A stretch of DNA of 6,460 nt. Origin: CAYTLQ01 sp964438715. Lineage in GTDB: Bacteria; Bacteroidota; Ignavibacteria; Ignavibacteriales; Ignavibacteriaceae. A program made the position numbers and the translations under genes. Positions 1-5,611 of this stretch are shown piece by piece. The number at the start of each line of letters is the position of its first letter. Positions within the stretch are counted from its first letter, which is position 1. The stretch spans positions 1 through 6,460 of the forward strand of contig CAYTLQ010000182.1 of the NCBI GenBank assembly GCA_964438715.1, given 5' to 3'. Below the pieces are notes generated by a model. The model had not been told where the DNA came from. It ran no database searches and saw nothing but the letters and a program-made list of their open reading frames with translations.

Positions 1-4
1 GGAG
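1..4 (+). promoter_or_regulatory. Shine-Dalgarno site of csm2
   Basis: GGAG lies six bases upstream of the ATG at position 11, a normal spacing for a ribosome binding site. It supports the ATG at 11 as the csm2 start. No promoter is visible; the upstream gene, expected to be cas10/csm1, lies outside the window. Confidence 0.6.
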
Positions 5-10
5 AAAATT

Positions 11-463
11 ATGAATAACAGAACCGCAATTCTTAATTTGAAAGATAATGGTTTCTTCGACTCAAAAAACCAGATTCGGCGCGAGTTAATAAATAATGAA
101 GGCACAAATAATCTAAAGGAAGTGATCGATGTTCTCACATCAACAGATGAGTACGGTCGAAGCGCTTCCGGGAAAAAATTAGAAAATAAACCTCTGAACA
201 TAAATCAGTTGCGGAAATTCTACGACTCGTTCCTGAGAATTTTTAACGCCAAAACAGAAGTTGCCAATAAAAAGGTACAACTCCTGATGCTTAAAGCCAA
301 CGCTGAATATTCTGCTAACAGGCTTGGCAATTATTACTTCAACTATTTTTTACAACAGCGCATTGATGTAGTAATTAAACAACCTGAAGAAAAATTTAAT
401 GACAACCTCCGTGCACTAAAATTGCATCTCGAAGCATTGGTAGGATATTTTCCAAAAAATTAA
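11..463 (+). CDS. csm2: Csm2, small subunit of type III-A Csm complex
   Basis: Small alpha-helical subunit (150 aa) that forms the inner filament of the cytoplasmic type III-A effector and contacts the crRNA-target RNA duplex. The protein is lysine/asparagine rich and predicted mostly helical. Its most recognisable part is the helix at residues 87-104, ending in L-K-A-N-A-E-Y-S-A-N-R, which fits the Csm2 signature of a basic, tyrosine-containing helix before a conserved arginine. The length is typical for Csm2 (about 120-160 aa). The start is the ATG preceded by GGAG. It is 16 bases upstream of csm3, and that position, directly before an unmistakable Csm3, strongly supports the call. Small subunits diverge quickly, so sequence alone would give only moderate confidence; context raises it. 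Nothing looks broken. Confidence 0.88.
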   Translation: MNNRTAILNLKDNGFFDSKNQIRRELINNEGTNNLKEVIDVLTSTDEYGRSASGKKLENKPLNINQLRKFYDSFLRIFNAKTEVANKKVQLLMLKANAEYSANRLGNYYFNYFLQQRIDVVIKQPEEKFNDNLRALKLHLEALVGYFPKN

Positions 464-466
464 CAT

Positions 467-471
467 AAGGA
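467..471 (+). promoter_or_regulatory. Shine-Dalgarno site of csm3
   Basis: AAGGA sits eight bases before the ATG at 480, in the short gap after the csm2 stop. It fixes the csm3 start and shows that this organism uses at least some canonical ribosome binding sites. Confidence 0.65.
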
Positions 472-479
472 TTGCAAAA

Positions 480-1076
480 ATGAAAAAAGTAAGTAAAAAC
501 ATTAAAATTGAAGTTCTTACCGGTTTACATATTGGTATGGGCGGCGATAAAGCTCAAATTGGTGGTATTGATAATCCTTTTATTAAAGATCCTGTATCAA
601 ACTTACCTTATATTCCCGGTAGTTCCCTGAAAGGGAAATTACGCTGTCTCCTTGAAACAGAAGGCGGATATTCAGAAAATAACGAAGTTATAAATAGAAT
701 TTTCGGGCCAACATCCGATTTCCTGAAAAAAAATCCAAAATACGAAGAAACCCCAACCCGGCTTATAATAAGGGATTTACACCTTTCCAAAGACGACACC
801 GAAAAATTTTCTAAGGGGGATATTCAGACAGAAATTAAAACTGAAATAAAAATAGATCGAAAAACAGGTAAAGCTAGTCCCGGTGCTCTGCGTACAACAG
901 AACGCATTCCCCCGCAAACAGTTTTTGAAGGCACATTGCTGATTCGTTACACCGATGACAAAGAACTAGATGAAATTTCGAAGTGCCTGAATAGTGCTTT
1001 AAAATTATTGAATAACGACTTTCTCGGCGGTTCCGGAAGCCGCGGTTATGGCGCCGTAAATGTAACGCTATCCTGA
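480..1076 (+). CDS. csm3: Csm3, RAMP backbone subunit and target-RNA endonuclease
   Basis: Repeated backbone subunit of the Csm complex, which binds crRNA and cuts target RNA at 6-nt intervals. The family signature is clear: T-G-L-H-I-G at residues 14-19, then G-G-I-D-N-P-F at 28-34, then L-P-Y-I-P-G-S-S-L-K-G-K at about 41-52. Asp31 (codon 570-572) aligns with the catalytic Asp of characterised Csm3 proteins (D32 in Staphylococcus epidermidis), so RNA cleavage activity should be intact. The C-terminal glycine-rich RAMP loop, L-G-G-S-G-S-R-G-Y-G, lies near residues 182-191. At 198 aa it is a little shorter than many Csm3 (about 210-250 aa), but no core motif is missing. The start is the ATG after AAGGA. 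Its stop lies one base before the GTG of csm5. Confidence 0.97.
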   Translation: MKKVSKNIKIEVLTGLHIGMGGDKAQIGGIDNPFIKDPVSNLPYIPGSSLKGKLRCLLETEGGYSENNEVINRIFGPTSDFLKKNPKYEETPTRLIIRDLHLSKDDTEKFSKGDIQTEIKTEIKIDRKTGKASPGALRTTERIPPQTVFEGTLLIRYTDDKELDEISKCLNSALKLLNNDFLGGSGSRGYGAVNVTLS

Positions 1077-1077
1077 T

Positions 1078-2004
1078 GTGAGTAATTATATGCTTAAATT
1101 AAATTTTACGACACTTTCCCCGCTTCATATTTCAAGTGGCAGGGCATTGGCATATAATCTCGAATACATTGTCAAAGATGAAAATGCATGCCTCCTCAAC
1201 ATCAATGCCCTGAGCTCATTTCTTGCAAAAAAAAATGCATTCGACTTCTTGCAGGTTTACGATTTGCAGAAAGTGAAAAATGCAATTAAGCGTTATCAGA
1301 ACGAATATAGCAATAATGAATTTTCCGCTGTTATTAAAATTAATAAACATTTCCGGGATCATCTCCAAAATGAACGGGCTGATGGCAAAAAAGAATTTAT
1401 GGAGTTCATTAACACCGGCGGTAATTATTATGTACCGGGAAGTTCTGTTAAAGGAGCCCTTTTAACAATCCTGCATCTGTTCCAACTTGGTATAGAAAAC
1501 TCAATAGATGAAAAATTTGTTATTCACGACTCCGCCCCGATTCCCCACAAAAATCTGTCCGTGTATCGCACGGCAAATCGCCCTCCCGCTGTAAATCTAA
1601 TGTGTATTGACCCGAATGTTTCCTTTTCTCTCATTGTACCTAAAAAAGGTAAACTTGATGTGGCAACACTACAAAAAAAACTTATTAATTATACCGACGG
1701 ACAAATCTCAAAGGCTATAACAACTATTGCAAAGTACAAATCGAAAAGCAATAGAAAGCCCAACGGAGCCGACTTGTATATGTCTCTACTCGAAAATCTG
1801 CAACAGGATTCAAAGAATGGAATGAACCTTATTAATCTTGGTTTTGGTGGCGGTAGCTGGTTTAAAATATATTCCGATGTAACACCTCCTCCGAAATTCA
1901 AAAACCGAGGTAAAATGGAAGAAGCTCATACCACCTTTTCATTCAACATTAACGAAGGCTTAGTTCAGGCTGGCTGGTGCAAAATGACTATTGAGGAAAA
2001 CTGA
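1078..2004 (+). CDS. csm5: Csm5, RAMP subunit capping the crRNA 3' end
   Basis: Single-copy RAMP protein that ends the Csm backbone at the crRNA 3' side and helps crRNA maturation. It has the Csm5 N-terminal motif T-L-S-P-L-H-I-S-S-G (residues 12-21), the G-loop Y-V-P-G-S-S-V-K-G-A-L (118-128), V-I-H-D-S-A-P (148-154, matching the usual S-D-S-x-P element) and a late glycine cluster G-F-G-G-G (255-259). The GTG at 1078 gives an N terminus of M-S-N-Y-M that matches the length of known Csm5 N termini; the ATG at 1090 would remove four residues and is a real alternative. It is 308 aa, at the short end for Csm5. It begins one base after csm3 and ends one base before csm4. It precedes csm4 here, whereas classical operons have the reverse order. 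Confidence 0.9.
   Translation: MSNYMLKLNFTTLSPLHISSGRALAYNLEYIVKDENACLLNINALSSFLAKKNAFDFLQVYDLQKVKNAIKRYQNEYSNNEFSAVIKINKHFRDHLQNERADGKKEFMEFINTGGNYYVPGSSVKGALLTILHLFQLGIENSIDEKFVIHDSAPIPHKNLSVYRTANRPPAVNLMCIDPNVSFSLIVPKKGKLDVATLQKKLINYTDGQISKAITTIAKYKSKSNRKPNGADLYMSLLENLQQDSKNGMNLINLGFGGGSWFKIYSDVTPPPKFKNRGKMEEAHTTFSFNINEGLVQAGWCKMTIEEN
1993..1997 (+). promoter_or_regulatory. Shine-Dalgarno site deciding the csm4 start
   Basis: GAGGA inside the end of csm5 is eight bases upstream of the ATG at 2006. It argues for that ATG over the in-frame TTG at 1991, which would overlap csm5 by 14 bases and add five residues not expected in the family. Confidence 0.6.
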
Positions 2005-2005
2005 C

Positions 2006-3022
2006 ATGTCAAAAATTTTAAAGTTCACACTAAATCAAAAATCGGGGCTTCTTACCCCTTTACATTCCGACACCATTTTTGGCCATTTTTGCTGGCGTTT
2101 AACGGAAAAATACGGTACAGAAAAACTTGCATCTTTCCTGAATTACTATACAAAAGGAGAACCGATATTTACTGTGTCGGATGGATTACCGGAACTTGCA
2201 GGACAGGTTTATTTCCCAAAACCACTTCTCCCTTCAGTTTTCACCGCTTCCACTAAAGGCAAAATGGATGCCATTTCGGAATTTCAAAGGCATAAAAAGT
2301 GCCGCAAAATAAAATACATTAACGCAGAATCATTAAATAACTTTCTTAACTTCAAAAAACCGCAAGATAGTAGTACATCAAAAGAAAAAGAAATATCTCA
2401 AAAATCTCCTTCTGTAAAATTACCTTCGGAAATTGAGGATTTACGGGTTAATGTAAGCATAGACCGTAAAACTCTTAAAAGTAAAAAGGGCTTTTTGTTT
2501 TCCTCTAATCCGGTTTACCCGGGATTTTCTAAGGAAATTAAACAATCAATAAAATATGCCCTGCTTGTAAAGGTTATAAATGAAGATCTATTCAATGAAT
2601 TTGATGTCGCAAATCTTATGATTTCTGTGTTTGAAACCGGTTATGGAAAGAAGAAATCTTCCGGATTCGGTTGTTTTACAATCTCGGAACCGGAAGAATA
2701 CACAGAAATAAAAGAGCCCGAAGAAAGCAACGGCTTTTATTTACTGGGAATGTACTTACCATCAAAACGAGACGAACTCATTCCGGAAAAATCGTACTAT
2801 AATTTTATACTTAAGTATGGAAGACTTGGTGAAAACTTTGCGCTCAGTGTCAATCCATTCAAAGTTCCTGCTATTATGTTCACAAAAGGAAGTTGTTTTT
2901 CCAGTACGGTAACCCGTAATTTTTACGGTCGCATAACCCTGCCGGGAGAGATATTGCCCGCAAAAAAAGAAGTACAACATAATGGAATTGCATTTACTCT
3001 GAAAATGTATCAAAACCAATAA
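2006..3022 (+). CDS. csm4: Csm4, RAMP subunit bridging Cas10 and the crRNA 5' tag
   Basis: RAMP subunit that pairs with Cas10/Csm1 at the base of the complex and holds the crRNA 5' handle. The N-terminal hallmark T-P-L-H-S-D-T-I-F-G-H-F-C-W-R-L covers residues 17-32; the S-D-T-x-F-G core is characteristic of Csm4. A further match is V-Y-F-P-K-P-L-L (about 68-75), like the Y-L-P-K-P-L of known Csm4. The glycine-rich loop G-Y-G-K-K-K-S-S-G-F-G is at 212-222. The C-terminal half keeps the second ferredoxin-like region and ends with S-C-F-S-S-T-V-T-R-N-F-Y-G around 296-308. A lysine/serine-rich linker near 118-140 is probably disordered. The start is the ATG with GAGGA upstream, giving 338 aa. 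Its stop overlaps the ATG of a micro-ORF as TAATG. Confidence 0.93.
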   Translation: MSKILKFTLNQKSGLLTPLHSDTIFGHFCWRLTEKYGTEKLASFLNYYTKGEPIFTVSDGLPELAGQVYFPKPLLPSVFTASTKGKMDAISEFQRHKKCRKIKYINAESLNNFLNFKKPQDSSTSKEKEISQKSPSVKLPSEIEDLRVNVSIDRKTLKSKKGFLFSSNPVYPGFSKEIKQSIKYALLVKVINEDLFNEFDVANLMISVFETGYGKKKSSGFGCFTISEPEEYTEIKEPEESNGFYLLGMYLPSKRDELIPEKSYYNFILKYGRLGENFALSVNPFKVPAIMFTKGSCFSSTVTRNFYGRITLPGEILPAKKEVQHNGIAFTLKMYQNQ

Positions 3023-3093
3023 TGAATTATTCGCTTAAAGATTGGATTAGCTTATTGCAACAATTATTTACTTTTTTCCCAAATGCTCATTAA
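3022..3093 (+). CDS. Possible 23-codon coupling micro-ORF
   Basis: An ATG at 3022 shares bases with the csm4 stop (TAATG) and opens 23 codons ending in TAA at 3091-3093, eight bases past the ATG of the following gene. It begins M-N-Y-S-L-K-D-W-I-S-L-L and ends F-F-P-N-A-H. This fills the only sizeable gap in the operon (60 bases) and touches genes on both sides. The next gene has no clear ribosome binding site, so ribosomes ending here could restart at 3083. It resembles no family I know. It may be a translational-coupling leader, a short helical peptide, or chance. The continuous stop/start geometry on both ends is the only support for it. Confidence 0.3.
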   Translation: MNYSLKDWISLLQQLFTFFPNAH

Positions 3094-3457
3094 CCTTACA
3101 AATCATCCATCTGAAGGGTGGGAAGAAGAACAATTAATTTCTGCCAGAAGTCTTTATAACAGTATTATTGATATCCCTTTCCCCAGTATTGGACCAAACG
3201 ATACTCCGGCTCAAATAAGAGACCTTGCTGAAAACTATGTTAGCAAGTGTATTGCTCTTCTTGAAACTCACCCCGGTGAAAACAATGCCGTCCACATAAT
3301 GGGGGAAGCAAATTTTTGCTTTTTGGTGGTTAGTTTACTTATAAAAAACGGTGTTGTTTGCGTAGCATCTACCTCCGAAAGAAATGTAGTAGTGAGTGAG
3401 GGAACAAAAATCGTTAAATTTAAATTTGTTCAGTTCAGGCAGTATTATGCAGAATAA
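3083..3457 (+). CDS. Csx20-like small CRISPR-associated protein, putative ring nuclease
   Basis: A 124-aa single-domain protein. Seen: N-L-T-N-H-P at residues 4-9, W13 and Q17 in the first helix, I-P-F-P at 31-34, V-H-I-M-G-E at 70-75, C-V-A-S-T-S-E-R at 93-100 and a tail F-V-Q-F-R-Q-Y at 115-121. The pattern resembles Csx20/Csx15/Csx16: short N-terminal strand with an H-P or S-H motif, a G-x-x-x-F strand-helix, an A-(S/T)-T-x-(E/K)-R strand, and a C-terminal F-x-x-(V)-x-F-R-x-Y. As I recall, members of that group have been reported as ring nucleases that degrade cyclic tetra-adenylate. Location between csm4 and a Card1-like effector fits a signal off-switch. The frame is open upstream to 3026 but has no other usual start; the ATG lacks a good ribosome binding site. 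No match was computed, so the family is a reasoned call. Confidence 0.6.
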   Translation: MLINLTNHPSEGWEEEQLISARSLYNSIIDIPFPSIGPNDTPAQIRDLAENYVSKCIALLETHPGENNAVHIMGEANFCFLVVSLLIKNGVVCVASTSERNVVVSEGTKIVKFKFVQFRQYYAE

Positions 3458-4478
3458 CATAAACATATTCTGCCTTGTTTCGCGTCAGGCTATGGCAAAT
3501 GTTTTGCCGGTACTTATGTTACAACCGCGCTCGGTAACACTTGCACGAACTCAGGAAGAAAATGAAATAGCCAATAACTTAGAAAAACTTTTCCGGTCAA
3601 AAGGAATAACCATAAATACCCCCATACATACCGATGCTTTTCATTTTGCTGAAATTAAAGAAGTAATTCACAATCGACTTACCGGACTAGATAAAACACA
3701 AAAAATAATTCTCAATGTTACCGGCGGCACCAAACCTATGGCTTTTGCGGCTTACGATAATTTTAAGGATATGGGCCTTTCAATAGTTTATTGCGATACC
3801 GAGCATAAAAAATTATTACAATTCTTTCCTGAATACAGTGAACAAAATCTCGATGTTCAGTTAAGCATAGAAGATTATTTTACCGCTTACGGGTATAAAA
3901 TCATTGAAGAAGCCTCGGCAGAGGAAATTAATCAGTACGATGCCTTCTTTAATATTTTATCGCCCCAAATACTTCAAGAATTTTTGCAGTTTTGCGATAC
4001 AATACGAAAAGAATTTGATAAAATGAATTCTCGCACAACAAAAAACAGTCGCGGGGGTTCATTTCAATTTCAAAAAATTAACGATAAAATTTATCTTCGC
4101 AGTAATAAAATCCCATTCACTACGCTTACATTCGATTCAATAAATTTTATAACAGGCCATTGGATGGAATTTTATACCTATTACTCTTTAATGAAAAAGG
4201 GTGTTAGTCCGTTAAAAGCCTGTGTAAAAATTGTTAATAACAAAGGAACCCGAAATGAACTGGATATTGTATATCTTCGTGAATATAAGTTGCACATCCT
4301 CTCCTGCAAATCCGGCAAATACGATAACCATGCACTCTACGAATTAGACACCTTGCGAAAAATTGCCGGTGGTGTTTACGGGCAAGCCGGCGTTATTGTT
4401 GGTTTAACTCCCCCGAATCAATTCAACAAAAGAGCACAAGAACTGAATATTTCAATACAAACTGTAACCAATATATAA
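3447..4478 (+). CDS. Card1/Can2-type CARF nuclease (DUF1887), cOA-activated effector
   Basis: Cytoplasmic effector of type III signalling: an N-terminal CARF domain senses cyclic tetra-adenylate and a C-terminal PD-(D/E)XK domain then cuts DNA and/or RNA. Seen in 343 aa: strand plus V-S-R-Q-A-M-A-N-V-L-P at 11-21, matching the V-S-x-Q-x-x-x-N ligand loop of Card1; T-Q-E-E-N-E near 35; and the diagnostic L-N-V-T-G-G-T-K at 89-96. The nuclease part has G-H-W-M-E at 237-241, N-E-L-D at 270-273, then S-C-K-S-G-K at 286-291. D273 and K288 keep the catalytic spacing, but serine stands where many relatives have glutamate in E-x-K. Length agrees with Card1 (about 370 aa). I chose the ATG at 3447 (AGG seven bases before it); an upstream in-frame ATG at 3396 would add 17 residues inside the previous gene. 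It overlaps that gene by 11 bases. Confidence 0.9.
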   Translation: MQNNINIFCLVSRQAMANVLPVLMLQPRSVTLARTQEENEIANNLEKLFRSKGITINTPIHTDAFHFAEIKEVIHNRLTGLDKTQKIILNVTGGTKPMAFAAYDNFKDMGLSIVYCDTEHKKLLQFFPEYSEQNLDVQLSIEDYFTAYGYKIIEEASAEEINQYDAFFNILSPQILQEFLQFCDTIRKEFDKMNSRTTKNSRGGSFQFQKINDKIYLRSNKIPFTTLTFDSINFITGHWMEFYTYYSLMKKGVSPLKACVKIVNNKGTRNELDIVYLREYKLHILSCKSGKYDNHALYELDTLRKIAGGVYGQAGVIVGLTPPNQFNKRAQELNISIQTVTNI

Positions 4479-5602
4479 TGAAATCAAAAAATACTAACAT
4501 TCTCATTTGCGTCTCAGGGCTTACTCCTCAGATTATTACCGAAACCCTCTTCTGCCTTTCGGTAAAAAACAAAGTGCGTATTGATGAAATTTACCTTATT
4601 ACCACTACGCGCGGCAGAACAGTATTACTTGGTAAAGATCCCGAAAAATTTACTCCGAAAGTATCATTCCTCTCCGAGCTAAAAAACATGTGTGCTTTGT
4701 ACAAACTTCCGCTTCCTGAATTTGCTGAAAACGATAAGCACATTATCATCGCGAAAGAAGAATCGGTAGAACTGTATGATATCCGAAGCGACGCTGATAA
4801 CCAGTTATTCCCCAATAAAATTTCCGAATTCCTTCGTACAATAACCGAACGAGAGAACATAACATTACATTGCTCTATTTCCGGAGGAAGAAAAACCATG
4901 GGAGTACACCTTGCTTTCGGGCTTGCCCTTTTTGGCAGGGCAAACGATAAACTATACCATGTACTTACTTCCGAAGAAAATGAATTTAAAGGCTTTTACC
5001 CAAAAACAAAAAAAGAAGCTGATGCACTACAACTTGCCGAAATACCTTTTGTACCGCTTCGGCCCTTAGTAGCCGAAACTCTGAAAATTCAGAATCCCCT
5101 TCAGTTAAATTTCACTGAGATTGTTGCTGAATGTAATAATAAACTCAAAATGCTTTCAACACAAAACGCATTAATTGTAGATACGATAAGGAGGCAGTTC
5201 CGGTATGCAAATTCATCAGAAAGAGCCGAACCAATGGAACTGGCACTCTATACCACCTTTTTCAACAAAAAGCGCGAAGGCAGTAATTTCTTAGAACAAA
5301 GTTACCTTACCGGTAAAGATTTCTGTGACGAAATGAAATTTATTCTCCAGACCCAATACGGAAGATATTACGATGATACCCCGACACACGGCGGCAGGAA
5401 AGAGAGAAAATGGTATAACAGTTCATTTGAAATGGAACTTCTTCGACAAAAGTTTTCGAAGATAAACAAAAAACTGAAAAATTTAATCCCCGATGAAGAT
5501 ATAGCCTCAGGCTTTTTCATCAGCTCTGAGCGCACTTACGGTGTTAAAAGCTACGGTATTAGTGCACCGCTTTCACGAATTAAATTAATTAGTGAATCCT
5601 GA
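4478..5602 (+). CDS. NE0113-type CARF protein with winged-helix-like C terminus, possible ring nuclease or regulator
   Basis: Residues 7-200 form a CARF domain of the NE0113 type (TIGR02584): S-G-L-T-P-Q-I-I-T-E-T-L at 13-24, T-T-T-R-G-R at 42-47, D-I-R-S-D-A-D-N-Q-L at 101-110, H-C-S-I-S-G-G-R-K-T-M at 131-141, F-G-R-A-N-D-K-L-Y-H-V-L at 152-163 and F-Y-P at 173-175. This family is annotated as CRISPR-associated, often as a Csm6-like ring nuclease; it has no HEPN R-x4-H motif here, so it is not a classical Csm6 RNase. Residues 205-374 form a second domain. Its end (F-S-K-I-N-K-K-L at 326-333, then a hairpin with Y-G-V-K-S-Y-G-I-S at 354-362) looks like the recognition helix and wing of an OmpR-like winged helix. 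The start is fixed by TAATG overlap with the Card1-like gene. The CARF call is strong; the function is inferred. Confidence 0.82.
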   Translation: MKSKNTNILICVSGLTPQIITETLFCLSVKNKVRIDEIYLITTTRGRTVLLGKDPEKFTPKVSFLSELKNMCALYKLPLPEFAENDKHIIIAKEESVELYDIRSDADNQLFPNKISEFLRTITERENITLHCSISGGRKTMGVHLAFGLALFGRANDKLYHVLTSEENEFKGFYPKTKKEADALQLAEIPFVPLRPLVAETLKIQNPLQLNFTEIVAECNNKLKMLSTQNALIVDTIRRQFRYANSSERAEPMELALYTTFFNKKREGSNFLEQSYLTGKDFCDEMKFILQTQYGRYYDDTPTHGGRKERKWYNSSFEMELLRQKFSKINKKLKNLIPDEDIASGFFISSERTYGVKSYGISAPLSRIKLISES

Positions 5603-5611
5603 ATAATATAT

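Noticed and set aside
608..799. 63-codon frame on the - strand inside csm3
   Set aside because: Lies wholly opposite a strongly supported Csm3 gene and shows no protein family features; a shadow frame.
1280..1465. 61-codon + strand frame inside csm5
   Set aside because: Out-of-frame reading of csm5 across its G-loop region; no ribosome binding site or family resemblance.
1689..1901. 70-codon - strand frame inside csm5
   Set aside because: Antisense shadow of csm5; its proline/glycine run mirrors the glycine-rich loop of the real gene.
2762..3019. 85-codon - strand frame inside csm4
   Set aside because: Antisense to the conserved C-terminal part of Csm4, with no recognisable domain.
3396..3446. 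Upstream in-frame start for the Card1-like gene
   Set aside because: It would add 17 residues without family match and lengthen the overlap to 62 bases; the ATG at 3447 starts directly before the CARF first strand.
4591..4899. 102-codon - strand frame inside the NE0113-type gene
   Set aside because: Antisense to conserved CARF motifs, so the + strand reading explains the sequence.
4478..5602. Classical Csm6 CARF-HEPN ribonuclease
   Set aside because: The C-terminal part has no R-x4-H HEPN motif and looks more like a winged helix.
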